64,000 bases of DNA from Porticoccaceae bacterium (GTDB lineage: Bacteria; Pseudomonadota; Gammaproteobacteria; Pseudomonadales; Porticoccaceae), in the NCBI GenBank assembly GCA_021773435.1, contig JAJFKC010000038.1, positions 1 to 64,000 of the forward strand. Reading direction: 5' to 3'. Under the pieces are notes generated by a model. That model did not search any database, was not told the origin of the DNA, and worked only from the letters and a program-made list of their open reading frames with translations. This document shows positions 1 to 10,298 of this stretch, in pieces. Numbering within the stretch: position 1 is the first letter of the stretch; each line of letters begins with the position of its first letter. A program made the translations under genes and the position numbers.

Positions 1-497
1 CCAACGGGATGAATGGTCATGTTCGCTGGTTAACACCAATCGGACCGCGCGTTCGCGTATTTCTTTTGAATATCCAGGTCGTCTGTTCATTAGCCAATCC
101 TCTCAAGAAAATTAGCCTCCGACAATACCGGGGCGATTCAATATTGAGGAAAAATACCCACCCGATACGTGTCGAAGAGTCGTTTCTTTTATTGTCTGTA
201 TGTTTAAGAATGACTGGCCGACCTATTCAAAATAATTTATGGATATAGCGCCAGGAAATAGTTCCAGGAGACTAAAAATATCTCCTGTAGGGTTTGATAT
301 GCTCACCGCTTTATATCATCTAAGTAATGAATTAGCTGTTTCTCAGCTTCTTCTCTGGTGGCGAATGGGCCAATATTTTCTCCCTCCCTTGTTAAAAAAT
401 ACCACTGGCTATCTATGCAATTTATCCGACCTGTTCGGAAATAGACATCTGTTTCAGAATCCTTTTCTCGTTTCATCATTAAGATCCTCAGAAGGTT

Positions 498-539
498 TTA
501 AAAAAGCCAGCATGAAAAGCATTTTTGTTTTTCATGCTG
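498..539 (-). terminator. Rho-independent terminator of the CzcCBA-like operon
   Basis: Perfect 11-bp inverted repeat CAGCATGAAAA (508-518)/TTTTCATGCTG (529-539), followed on the minus strand by a T-run; lies just past the czcA-like stop. Confidence 0.8.
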
Positions 540-618
540 CACAGATTTAATAATCTAAATTGACGATTCCCCCAAAACACACAGTGTAGGTGCTGTAGGT
601 GCTGTAGGGGCGTCTCGG

Positions 619-3600
619 TTAACTCCGCTTTTCGTAAGCTATCTGGTTGCTCAACCAGGCCCGAGAGAACCATGAATAAAGCACCGGGATGACCAGCAGC
701 GTTAACAAGGTGCTGGAGACCAGCCCGCCGACCACGACAGTGGCTAATGGGCGCTGAATTTCGGAGCCCACTCCGCTGGAGAGCAGCAGCGGGATGAGCC
801 CCAGCGCGGCGATCAGGGCGGTCATCAGCACAGGTCGCAGCCGCGACAGGGCACCGGCTTCAATGGCACTGTTGATGTCTTCAATGCCAGCAGAACCAAC
901 GGTGCGCTGGTTGATCGATGTCACCATCACCACGCCGTTGAGTACCGCCACGCCAAACAGCGCAATAAACCCGATAGAACCCGGCACCGATAAATACTGC
1001 CCCGACAGCCACAGCGCGATGACACCACCGATCAGCGCCAGCGGCACATTGATCATTATCAGCGCGGCTTGCCCCAATGAACCAAAGGCAAAATAAAGCA
1101 GCAGGAAAATCAGCGCCAGCGAGATCGGTACCACGATCATCAACCGAGCCTGGGCCCGTTGCTGGTTCTCATATTGCCCGCCATAGACCACGCTGTAGCC
1201 GGTCGGCAGGTCGATCTCGCTGTTGATCCTGGTTTTGAGTTCATCCACCAGGCTGCCCATGTCGCGGCCTTCGACATTGGACTGAATCACCACGCGCCGC
1301 TGCACATCGTCGCGGCGAATTTGTGGCGGGCCGGATTCAATGGCAACGCTGGCAACATCACCCAGCCTCACCCAGGCGCCATTAGGTGCTTCGATCAACA
1401 AATCGCGGATGGCACTGGCACTCTGGCGAGCGGCTTTGTTCAGCCGAACGTAGATATCGTAGCGCTCATTGCCGTTAATGATCTGACCGGCGGATGCGCC
1501 GCCGATGCCATCGGCAACCAGGGCGATAATCTCCTCAACCGCCATGCCATAACGGGCCAGTGCCTCCCGGTCTGGCCGCACCACCAGCTGGGCCTCACCG
1601 GCGATTTGCTCCATGGAGACGCCGCGGGTGCCCTCGACCTGTTTAACCAGCTTTTCGATCTCCTGGCCCTTGGTGGTTAATACGGCCAAGTCGGGGCCGA
1701 ACAGCTTGATCGCCAGCTGGGCTTTAACACCCGACAGTAATTCATCAACCCGGGTGGCAATGGGTTGTGAAAACGACAGCAGCAAGCCCGGATGAACAGA
1801 CAGCTTTTGCTCCATCAATGCCTGGAGTGCGTAGCGGTCGGCGGCGCTGGTCCATTCAGAGACCGGTTTTAGGCCCACATAAATTTCGATATTAGAGACC
1901 GGCTCCGGATCACCGCCGACCTCGGCTCGCCCAATTAGGCTCAGAGCATAGGTGACTTCGGGAAATTCCATGAGAATGGCTTCCAGCTTAGGCGCCAGAT
2001 TGACCGAGGTTTCCAGGCTCGATGACGGCGCCAGGGTGATACGGATATTGAGTGTGCCCTCTTCGAGTTCTGGCACAAACTCGGTGCCCAGCTGGGTCAT
2101 AATGACCATGGCCACCGCAAACAGGCCTGCGGCGGTGGCAATAACCGCTCCGCGGCGCTTCAGGGCCATTTTCAATGACTGGCGATAGAGCCGAGTAATC
2201 GGTTTTAACACCGGGCTTTCCCGGTGTCGCGGTGCCCGGGTAAAGGCAAAACTGGCCAAGGCCGGAATCACCACCAAGGCCACCAGCAGGGAGGCCAGCA
2301 TGGCCGCCACAATGGAAATCGCCATGGGCTGAAACAGCTTGCCTTCGACCCCTTGCAGCGCGAACAGGGGCGCAAACACCACTACAATAATCATCACCGC
2401 AAAAAATACCGGGCTGGCAATTTCGCGGGCCGCCTCTTGAATGCGCAGACCCATTCCAGCCTGAGGATGATCCTGTTGTGCGGTTCGGTGGCCACTAGCA
2501 TCCGCTTCAAGATGTTTATCGGCGTGGTCCGGGTCAGGTTGGGTGAGGTGGGAAAAAATGTTTTCCATCATCACCACCGAGCCATCAACCATCATACCGA
2601 TGGCAATTGCCAGCCCCCCCAGCGACATCAAATTGGCCGACACCCCCCAATAGGCCATGGCGGTCAGTGCCATGCCGATCGACAGCGGAATCGACAACAG
2701 CACCAACAAGGTGGCGCGCAGGTTCATCAAAAACACCAGCAAGATGACAATAATTAAAACAAAGGCCTCCAGCAGCGCTTTGGTGACAGTGGTCACGGCT
2801 TTACCGATTAGGTCTGCTTGATCGTAATAAGGTTGCAGACTCACCCCATCGGGCAGGGCTTGCGCGATCAGGGGCAGGCGCTCATAAATGCCTTCAATCG
2901 CGGCATTGGTATTGGCCCCTTTGCGCTTGAAGACAATACCGGCCAGCACCTCGCCACGGGGCAGTGGTTTGCCCTCGGGGTCACGGCTGGTCATGGTCAC
3001 CGCGCCCTGGCGAATTTCGCTGCCCAGCTCTAACCGGGCCAGGTCTTTGACTTTGACTACCACGCCATCGACCTCTTTAACCGGAATATTCCCCAGGTCG
3101 GTGAGGCCGTTGGCACCGCTGCGCACCCAACCCACTGCGCGTAACACCAGTTGTTCGGCACCGCGATTAATGTACCAACCCCCGGCGTTGCGGTTATTGG
3201 CCTCAATGGCGGCGCTGACCTCGGCCGCCGACAGATGGTAACTGAGCAGACGGGCTGGGTCTAATTGCACCTGGTACTGGCGCACTTCGCCACCAAATGA
3301 CAACACATCGGTAACCCCCCCGACCGGCAGCAGCAGCAGTTTCACCACCCAGTCGTTAAGGCTGCGTAACTGCATGGTGTTGACCTCGCTGCCCGGCTCG
3401 GCCAGCAGCACATACTGAAACACCATGCCCAGCCCGGAGGTATTGATGCCCATTTCCGGGGTGCCGACACCGTCGGGAATATCTTCCCGGGCCGCTTGCA
3501 GCTGTTCAAAAACCAGCTGCCGGGCAAAGTAAATATCGGTGCCTTCCTTAAAAACCACCGAGATTACCGACAGGCCGGTTTTGGAAATTGAGCGCACCTG

Positions 3601-3840
3601 CTCCACATCGGGCAGTGAGTACATTACCGCCTCAATCGGAAAGGTAATCAGCTGTTCCACCTCTTCGGCCGCCAGCCCCGGGGCCTCGGTATTAACCTGC
3701 ACCTGCACGTTGGTGACATCTGGAAAAGCATCCAGGTTTAACTGTTTTATCGACATCAGCGAGCCGACCAACACCGCCACCAGGCCTAAAATCACCAACA
3801 ATCGGTTACGAACCGACCAATCCACCATTGAATTCAACAT
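619..3840 (-). CDS. CzcA/CusA-family heavy-metal efflux RND permease
   Basis: 1073 aa; N-terminus MVDWSVRNRLLVILGL, TM4 motif AIGMMVDGSVVMMEN, duplicated RND architecture. Confidence 0.95.
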   Translation of the reverse strand: MLNSMVDWSVRNRLLVILGLVAVLVGSLMSIKQLNLDAFPDVTNVQVQVNTEAPGLAAEEVEQLITFPIEAVMYSLPDVEQVRSISKTGLSVISVVFKEGTDIYFARQLVFEQLQAAREDIPDGVGTPEMGINTSGLGMVFQYVLLAEPGSEVNTMQLRSLNDWVVKLLLLPVGGVTDVLSFGGEVRQYQVQLDPARLLSYHLSAAEVSAAIEANNRNAGGWYINRGAEQLVLRAVGWVRSGANGLTDLGNIPVKEVDGVVVKVKDLARLELGSEIRQGAVTMTSRDPEGKPLPRGEVLAGIVFKRKGANTNAAIEGIYERLPLIAQALPDGVSLQPYYDQADLIGKAVTTVTKALLEAFVLIIVILLVFLMNLRATLLVLLSIPLSIGMALTAMAYWGVSANLMSLGGLAIAIGMMVDGSVVMMENIFSHLTQPDPDHADKHLEADASGHRTAQQDHPQAGMGLRIQEAAREIASPVFFAVMIIVVVFAPLFALQGVEGKLFQPMAISIVAAMLASLLVALVVIPALASFAFTRAPRHRESPVLKPITRLYRQSLKMALKRRGAVIATAAGLFAVAMVIMTQLGTEFVPELEEGTLNIRITLAPSSSLETSVNLAPKLEAILMEFPEVTYALSLIGRAEVGGDPEPVSNIEIYVGLKPVSEWTSAADRYALQALMEQKLSVHPGLLLSFSQPIATRVDELLSGVKAQLAIKLFGPDLAVLTTKGQEIEKLVKQVEGTRGVSMEQIAGEAQLVVRPDREALARYGMAVEEIIALVADGIGGASAGQIINGNERYDIYVRLNKAARQSASAIRDLLIEAPNGAWVRLGDVASVAIESGPPQIRRDDVQRRVVIQSNVEGRDMGSLVDELKTRINSEIDLPTGYSVVYGGQYENQQRAQARLMIVVPISLALIFLLLYFAFGSLGQAALIMINVPLALIGGVIALWLSGQYLSVPGSIGFIALFGVAVLNGVVMVTSINQRTVGSAGIEDINSAIEAGALSRLRPVLMTALIAALGLIPLLLSSGVGSEIQRPLATVVVGGLVSSTLLTLLVIPVLYSWFSRAWLSNQIAYEKRS

Positions 3841-3860
3841 GGTTTTCTCTCCTCAATGGT

Positions 3861-5087
3861 TTAGTGGTTATGAATATCGAAGCCGCTTTTGGCGAGTTCG
3901 GCAGCGAGGAAAAAGGCCCCTTCGGTGGCCACGACCGTGCCTTCGACAAGCCCCGCAATCGGTACCAGGCCCGCGCGGACCGGCTCTCGCTTAATCGGGG
4001 TCTGATTAAAATGGTTCGCTTTAAACTCGACAAACACTGTCCAGTTGCCAGCGTCATCTTGCATCAGCGCCGACTCGGGGACCGCCAGGGTCGGTTGGCC
4101 AGCAGCCTCGCCTAAAGCCATCACCACCTGCACGAATTCACCCGGATGATGGTGCTCATTGTCCAGCGTAACGCCGATGCGTACCGGCACCGTGCGCGTC
4201 TGCTCATTAAGCAGGTGGTGTTTTTGAATCACCACACCATCGTGCCAGTGATCACCCATGTTGATTCGGGCGCTGCCATCAATTTGAATATGCCGGGCCT
4301 GTTCCGGTGACAGGTTAGCCTCGATCCAGATCTGACCTTCATCGGCAATTAAGAACAGGCTTTGACCGGCCTCAATGCGTTGGCCGAGACGAAAATCGTC
4401 CCGTAACACGGTGCCCGCTACCGGGGCATTAAGCGCAAATTGACCCAGCGAACCAGTCTGTTTCCGGCGGCTTATCGCTTCGATTTGCGGCTCGTCAAGA
4501 CCATAGGCGCTGAGCTTGAGCCGCGCCTGCTGGTAGGCCACCTCCGCTTCGGTATAGCGTTTGGCACCGACAGTGGCCTGGCCCAGCTTGCGCACCCGCA
4601 GCCATTCGGCGGCGCTCACCCGCAGCTCCCCCTGGGCATCAGCAACCGCGACACTGGCCAGCATTACCAACGGCTGGCCCACCACCACTGCGTCGCCGAG
4701 CCGGGCATGGCGTTTGACAACCACCGCATCCACCAGGGGGGTCACCTCAGCGCTGCGATATTGGTCGAGCTGAACTTCACCGGGCGCGTTAATAAACTCA
4801 GATAACTGGGTTTTAGTGAGTTTGGTGACCTTAATGCCGGCAATGATTCGGGATGCGTCCGTCAGTTCAACGACCCCCGCTGCCTCCTCGTCCGCTTCAT
4901 GACCGCCTTCTTCGTGATCGTCATGGTCATCATGGTCGACGTTAGTACTGGCGTTATGCTCATCGTGCTCATCGTGCATGTCTGCTACGTGTTGATCTGA
5001 GCCTGGCTCTGTTGTTTGCGTTTGTGCACTTGCTGGAAGGCTACACAGTGAGACCGTGAGCACGAGTAATGTGTTGATAAGTTTCAT
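3861..5087 (-). CDS. HME-RND periplasmic adaptor (CzcB-like) with His-rich N-terminus
   Basis: Signal peptide, His/Asp-rich segment DMHDEHDEHN...DHDDHDDHEEGGHE, membrane-fusion protein domains; adjacent to the permease. Confidence 0.93.
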   Translation of the reverse strand: MKLINTLLVLTVSLCSLPASAQTQTTEPGSDQHVADMHDEHDEHNASTNVDHDDHDDHEEGGHEADEEAAGVVELTDASRIIAGIKVTKLTKTQLSEFINAPGEVQLDQYRSAEVTPLVDAVVVKRHARLGDAVVVGQPLVMLASVAVADAQGELRVSAAEWLRVRKLGQATVGAKRYTEAEVAYQQARLKLSAYGLDEPQIEAISRRKQTGSLGQFALNAPVAGTVLRDDFRLGQRIEAGQSLFLIADEGQIWIEANLSPEQARHIQIDGSARINMGDHWHDGVVIQKHHLLNEQTRTVPVRIGVTLDNEHHHPGEFVQVVMALGEAAGQPTLAVPESALMQDDAGNWTVFVEFKANHFNQTPIKREPVRAGLVPIAGLVEGTVVATEGAFFLAAELAKSGFDIHNH

Positions 5088-5149
5088 CAGAAAGTTCCTT
5101 AAAATTTAGTTGCGATGACAGCGGCTATTTGCCGCGCTGCTGGCGCAGT

Positions 5150-6442
5150 TCAAAGCGTGTTGGTGCCGCTGCGATCATTGCCTAGCCATTGATCCACTTG
5201 CGCAGCTGCGGCCAGTCGTTCAAACCAGGCTTGCCAAAGGCTCAGGCGTAAGGTCAGTGCATTGTCACGGCTGTCGATGGTTTGACCAATTTGCACCAGA
5301 TACTCGGTGGTGCTGAGGTCATTGGCCTCCCACAAGTGACGCAGCTGGTCGCCCTGCTGACGCAGATTAGCCTGACCAATTTGTTGCCACAGCTGCCAGG
5401 CGCTTAGGGAAATTTGGTAGCGCTGTGAGGCATTAATCAGGCGTGAGCGTGCCCGTTGGCGCAGGTCGTCGGCGAATTGTTGCGCCTGGCGATATTGCGC
5501 GGAAGCCGCCGCCACTTCATGACTAAAACGATTACGCACCGGTAGTGGAATAGACAAACTCAAACCCACCAGGCTCTCGCCATCTTCGTCGCCACCGGTC
5601 AAACTGAGCGTTGGGTCCAGACCTTGCTCGCGCTTTTTCAAGGTCACCATCGCGTTGGCTGAATCAACGCGACGCTGCGCCGTTTGCAGCGCGGGCAAGG
5701 CCGCCAATAGCGCCGCTGGACTATCCTCAGCTGGCAATGTAGGTAGCGCTGTATCGAGCGTTGGCCAGGGCGCGCTACCACCCATGGCAATCAGGTTCTC
5801 AACTTGTTGGCGAGTATCCGCAAGCGCCGTAGCCGTGGTTGCACGCTGGATATTGGCATCGGCAAACACCAGTGTGGCCAGGTTGTATTCAACTTGTGAT
5901 AAATCGCCGGCGTCAAAACGCTGTGTTGCCAACTCGGCGAACTGCTGCATTAGCGCAACTCGCTCAGTCGCCAGCCCATCCCTTTCTACGCCGGTTTGAT
6001 AAGCAGCCAGCGCTGCCAATAATTGCGTGGTGACGCGCTGGCGCACCCGCTGGTAGTCGGCCTTCACCGCCAGGTAATCGGCCGCCGCAACCGCCGTGCG
6101 GGCTGAACGTTTGCCCCCCCAGTCAAGTGTCTGGCTAATACCCAGCGTACGGGTATTGACGTCGGTGTTTTCGCCGCCAATCTCCAGCTCGGGGTTGTAA
6201 AGCGGGCGCGCGGCAGCGGCCTTAAAGGCGCTGCTGGCAGACACTGCCGAGCTGGCGGCAAGCACCTGTGGATTGGCCGCTACCGCTGAACGAACAAATT
6301 GAATTAATTCTGAATTATCCGTTGGCCTTAGCCAGGCGGAGTTATTCGATATCGCGGGGCTGTCCGCCAACGCGGACAAGGATGTCATCGACAGGCTTAG
6401 CCCGGCGACCAACAGGGTGGCAATCAGTTTCCGTGTGTACAT
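5150..6442 (-). CDS. TolC-family outer membrane factor (CzcC-like)
   Basis: 430 aa with signal peptide and OEP-type helical repeats; same operon. Confidence 0.92.
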   Translation of the reverse strand: MYTRKLIATLLVAGLSLSMTSLSALADSPAISNNSAWLRPTDNSELIQFVRSAVAANPQVLAASSAVSASSAFKAAAARPLYNPELEIGGENTDVNTRTLGISQTLDWGGKRSARTAVAAADYLAVKADYQRVRQRVTTQLLAALAAYQTGVERDGLATERVALMQQFAELATQRFDAGDLSQVEYNLATLVFADANIQRATTATALADTRQQVENLIAMGGSAPWPTLDTALPTLPAEDSPAALLAALPALQTAQRRVDSANAMVTLKKREQGLDPTLSLTGGDEDGESLVGLSLSIPLPVRNRFSHEVAAASAQYRQAQQFADDLRQRARSRLINASQRYQISLSAWQLWQQIGQANLRQQGDQLRHLWEANDLSTTEYLVQIGQTIDSRDNALTLRLSLWQAWFERLAAAAQVDQWLGNDRSGTNTL

Positions 6443-6567
6443 AAATCAAATTCCGATGTCATTAAAAAGACCACAGGTCGCGCTTGTAACTGACCTTTAT
6501 CGAAAACGACGAGGCGCAAAACGACGAGGCGCAAACGCGCTACTGCGTGATGATGCTCAGAAAGGAT

Positions 6568-6900
6568 TTATGCGTTGGGAGGCGGAGTTGGTGGTGCCTG
6601 TGCAGAATTGGTGATATTAAGGCTGTAAAGAGAAAATCGTTGTTGGTCAATATCAAGGAAATGTAGCGCGATAATTTCATCGCTGATACAGCTGGCAGAG
6701 GCATGGTGACAATGCTGGCAATGACCGTTATCACCGTCAATATCTATTGATGAAATGTCATCGATGTCGGCAGCGAGCTGAGTAGAATCACTATCATGGG
6801 GATGCTCACCCGCCACTGAATCCATAGCACCTTCCACCCCCACAAAAAGTAGCGATAGGATAAAGAGGCAGGAGATCAAACGACGAGTCATGGGCTTCAC
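6568..6900 (-). CDS. Small exported His/Cys-containing protein upstream of the RND operon
   Basis: Signal peptide, GHCQHCHHASASC motif, proline-rich C-terminus. Confidence 0.6.
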   Translation of the reverse strand: MKPMTRRLISCLFILSLLFVGVEGAMDSVAGEHPHDSDSTQLAADIDDISSIDIDGDNGHCQHCHHASASCISDEIIALHFLDIDQQRFSLYSLNITNSAQAPPTPPPNA

Positions 6901-6924
6901 TCTATAACATTTCCAAACTGCTGC

Positions 6925-7791
6925 CTATGATTTTAATTGCAGGATACGTCGTCCACCGTTCAATACGATGGCGACAATTACCAGGCCAATGATCAGATCG
7001 GGGTAGTGTGATCCCGTTACCGCGACCAGCATGCCCGCCAAAATTACGCCGATGTTGGCGATGACATCATTGGCAGAGAAGATCCAGCTGGCTTTCATAT
7101 GTGCGCCATCATCTTTACTTTTGGCAATGAGCAGCAGGCATGTGGTGTTGGCGATCAAGGCAACAACACCGAAGCTCATCATCAAGATTGAAACGGGTTC
7201 GCTGCCGAATACAAATCGCCGTATGACCTCACTTAACGCAAGGAGAGCCAGCAGCACCTGTAGCCATCCGGAAAAATGTGCTGCTCGAAGTTTCAGGGCG
7301 GTACTGTGACCGACGGCATAGAGAGCCACGCCATAGACAGCCGCATCGGCAAACATATCCAGGGAATCTGCAATCAGCCCAGTTGATTGTGCCAGCCAGC
7401 CGACAAACAACTCAATAACAAACATGACGGCGTTAATACCCAATAACCACTTAAGAATAATACTGTGCCTGAGATCGGTCGCATTTGCAGTTGCGCTAAG
7501 CTGCGTAAAAGTGTCTGGATCAATCTCGTGGGTGTGCTCGAGTTTAGCGCCCAGACCAAGGGATTCTATGCGGGCTTGTATCTCCTCGAAATTATCATGA
7601 TGAAACACCTTTAATTTGCGATTGGGTGTGTCGAATTGCAGGGCGAGGTTTTGTTCAAGCCCATCCAGGGACATTCGAATCAACTGCTCCTCCGCAGGAC
7701 AGTCCATACTGGCAACCAGGAACTGACTGACATAGGTATTTGTATGCTGCAATGGCTTACTGACTGTCGTTTTATCTATCATTTTTTCCAC
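6925..7791 (-). CDS. Cation diffusion facilitator-like transporter with an N-terminal HMA-like region
   Basis: DMFADAAVYGVALYAVG (CDF TM motif) and ASMDCPAEEQLIRMSLDGL (HMA-like loop). Confidence 0.85.
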   Translation of the reverse strand: MEKMIDKTTVSKPLQHTNTYVSQFLVASMDCPAEEQLIRMSLDGLEQNLALQFDTPNRKLKVFHHDNFEEIQARIESLGLGAKLEHTHEIDPDTFTQLSATANATDLRHSIILKWLLGINAVMFVIELFVGWLAQSTGLIADSLDMFADAAVYGVALYAVGHSTALKLRAAHFSGWLQVLLALLALSEVIRRFVFGSEPVSILMMSFGVVALIANTTCLLLIAKSKDDGAHMKASWIFSANDVIANIGVILAGMLVAVTGSHYPDLIIGLVIVAIVLNGGRRILQLKS

Positions 7792-8013
7792 AGGTTTTTC
7801 TGTGTTTTACCCGGAGCAGGACAGAATAATGGGGCATCGTCGAGACGATGTATGTAGTTTAGATTGAGGAGGTATGGAATCTATAGCTGCCAAACGCCTA
7901 CCAGTGCCTGGTTGATACCACCCAGAAGATACCCACTGCAAAAAAGTCGAGAAAAAAAGCTTGTTGACGGAAACGCATGTTCAAGTTATCCAAGATCAAT
8001 CTATACAAGATGA

Positions 8014-8028
8014 TGAGAATGATTCTCA
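8014..8028. promoter_or_regulatory. Fur-box-like palindrome
   Basis: TGAGAATgATTCTCA, perfect 7-1-7 palindrome close to TGATAATNATTATCA. Confidence 0.45.
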
Positions 8029-8225
8029 ATCATAATCTCTATAGCAGCAATAGAGTCAACACCAAATGGATTTCTACCAACTTAACAGTCGTTACCTTAG
8101 CTGCGCTGAGGGTGGACGTGGATCAATACTGTAGAGCGATTGAGTTGAGTCCAGATACTATTCGTTGTAGTGGTGGCATGTTGAGTATCGCTTATGCTAA
8201 AAATGAATGCGGGTACTTAATATAG

Positions 8226-8310
8226 ATAGCTCCAACCATGGTGCCGGTTGATATCTTGAACAATACTGCCCATCATCGAACCGTGTCCGTTGTCCATCAT
8301 TGTATTTACC
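8226..8310 (-). pseudogene. Truncated copy of the SHOCT-protein 5' end
   Basis: Minus-strand MMDNGHGSMMGSIVQDI... resembles MDMMNNGHSSMMGGMW at 15102-15386, including upstream bases (ttacctcgct vs ttcacctcgttt). Confidence 0.6.
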
Positions 8311-8662
8311 TCGCTTTATCCCACTTTTCAGATTTTCACTGTACTTCGACGTTCGCGGATTCAGTCAATTCACATTGGGTTTTAATGTTCGGACGACAAC
8401 TGTCACCTAAAAGCGGACGGTCGATTATTTCTTCGCTGGTGAAATATTGGTCACGACGCAACGCCAATGAGTCTCCTGCGAGCGACAGTTGTCGCCAAAG
8501 AGCAGTCATTCATTTCTGGAACAAAGAGATTGGGATCATGCCTAGATTTTTATCTTGCACCAAGTGTTATATCTTCGCCTGTTCTATCAAGTAAGTCGAT
8601 CAAATCCTCGTCCTTTACCAGTGCATATTGCCCAGCGCCATTGCTTGCAAATACGCTTCTCG

Positions 8663-10075
8663 TTAACTATGTACTTTTCGCCAGGCGCGAACAATCGAGC
8701 CGCCCAAACGCTCGATATCGTCTGTATCCGTGAATTGAGAAATGATCGAAACACGCAGTATTTTCTGCCCTTTCCACTCAGCACCGGCGACAAAGGAAGT
8801 ATTCTCTTTTGCTATCTCATCAATGACTGCAGCCGTTAAATAGTTACGTTTTTTAAGCGTGGCATCCCCGCCAAATGCTATAGCAAGCTGATTGAGAACT
8901 ACCTCATTGAGAACGGTAACGCCCGCCTCGCCAGACAGATACTCCTGTAAATGCCGTGCGCAACGACAATGGCGCAACACCATCTCCTCAATGCCATTGC
9001 GTCCAAGTGCTTGAATGACGGCCCAGGCGGCAAAGCCTCTCGCCCGACGGGAGAGTTCTGGGCAATACTGGGAGGGCGAGCGGCTTTCACTTGGGGCGAC
9101 GTTGAGATAACTGGCGGATGTATCCATTGTCCGTCGATGGGCCTCGCAATTTTTTATGATGGCAAAACCGGAATCATAAGGTATCTGCAGCCATTTATGA
9201 CCATCGACCGACCAGGAATCCGCTTCTTCAATGCCCTCACATAAATGGCGAAGGGCTGGAACAGCCCTCGCCCAGAGTCCAAAGGCACCGTCCACATGAC
9301 ACCAGGCTCCATGCGCCCTGGTAATCCTGATGATATCCGTGAAGGAATCAAAATCGCCGGAATTAATATGGCCAGCCTGACAGACAACAATTTTCGGGCC
9401 AGAAAATCCTTTTAAAGCGGCGTCGAGGGAAGCAGGAATCATACATCCTTGCTCATCGACACTGATTTTTGCCACGTTGCTTTCGCCGAAACCCAAAAAT
9501 CTAAGTCCAGAAAAGATCGTGGCATGTGCTTCTTCGCCGACAAAGACTTTTATCTCCGGGGCATCGAATATCCCGTTGTGTTCAAGATCAAAACCGATGC
9601 GACGCAAAAGCTCCGAGCGCGCTGCCGCAAGGCAGATAGCACTCGCCATCGTTGCCCCGGTGGTAAATCCGATTGAACTCATCCGCGGTAGATCAAGAAG
9701 TTCTAGCAGCCAACCAGCAACAATATCCTCCGCAACCGCTGCCGCTGGAGCGGTATCAAAAATGGCTGCATTTTGGCCCCAGGCAGTCACCATCCATTCA
9801 GCCGCAACACCGACCGGATGGGACGCACCCATCACCCAGCCAAAAAAGTTTGGCTTTGTATTGCCAACCAAACCTTTTTCAGCGGCCATTGCCAGGGAAC
9901 CGATCACCTCTAGTCCATCGCGCCCCTCCTCAGGCAGACCAACATCAAAAAGCGCTTTGAGTTCCTGTACTGACGCTGTGGGACGCGATAGCAAGTTATC
10001 GTCGCCCTCGCGATAGGATACTGCCCGTTCCATAGCACGCTCGGCCAGAACCTTGAATGAATATTTATTGGTCAT
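8663..10075 (-). CDS. Pyridoxal-dependent (group II) decarboxylase / aromatic-L-amino-acid decarboxylase family
   Basis: 470 aa; HVDGAFGLWARAVP and SVDGHKWLQIPYDSG (PLP lysine motif). Confidence 0.9.
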   Translation of the reverse strand: MTNKYSFKVLAERAMERAVSYREGDDNLLSRPTASVQELKALFDVGLPEEGRDGLEVIGSLAMAAEKGLVGNTKPNFFGWVMGASHPVGVAAEWMVTAWGQNAAIFDTAPAAAVAEDIVAGWLLELLDLPRMSSIGFTTGATMASAICLAAARSELLRRIGFDLEHNGIFDAPEIKVFVGEEAHATIFSGLRFLGFGESNVAKISVDEQGCMIPASLDAALKGFSGPKIVVCQAGHINSGDFDSFTDIIRITRAHGAWCHVDGAFGLWARAVPALRHLCEGIEEADSWSVDGHKWLQIPYDSGFAIIKNCEAHRRTMDTSASYLNVAPSESRSPSQYCPELSRRARGFAAWAVIQALGRNGIEEMVLRHCRCARHLQEYLSGEAGVTVLNEVVLNQLAIAFGGDATLKKRNYLTAAVIDEIAKENTSFVAGAEWKGQKILRVSIISQFTDTDDIERLGGSIVRAWRKVHS

Positions 10076-10298
10076 TAGGGGTTTTCCTGTAGATCAAACT
10101 GCAATAAACCAAAACGTTGGTATTAACGACGCCGCTTTCGATGAAAGTAGAAGATATCTAATGTCGTGTCTTTCCAGAGCGTGACATCATTAGGGACAAA
10201 GAACTCTCGTAGGCGCGGTGCATTAATTTGCTCGATAATTTCTGTAACGACCATCCTCTTCTCGACTACTCTTTTTTGACAACGACTTAGTCAGGAGC

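Noticed and set aside
1-490. ORFs at the left edge (79 and 103 aa)
   Set aside because: No recognisable motif or good start context; window edge.
794-3241. Multiple plus-strand ORFs up to 177 aa within the CzcA-like gene
   Set aside because: Antisense shadow ORFs of a clearly coding 1073-aa gene.
7977-8839. Several short plus-strand ORFs (82-118 aa) downstream of the CDF region
   Set aside because: Low-complexity or antisense to the PLP decarboxylase; no recognisable motifs; region contains a pseudogene scrap.
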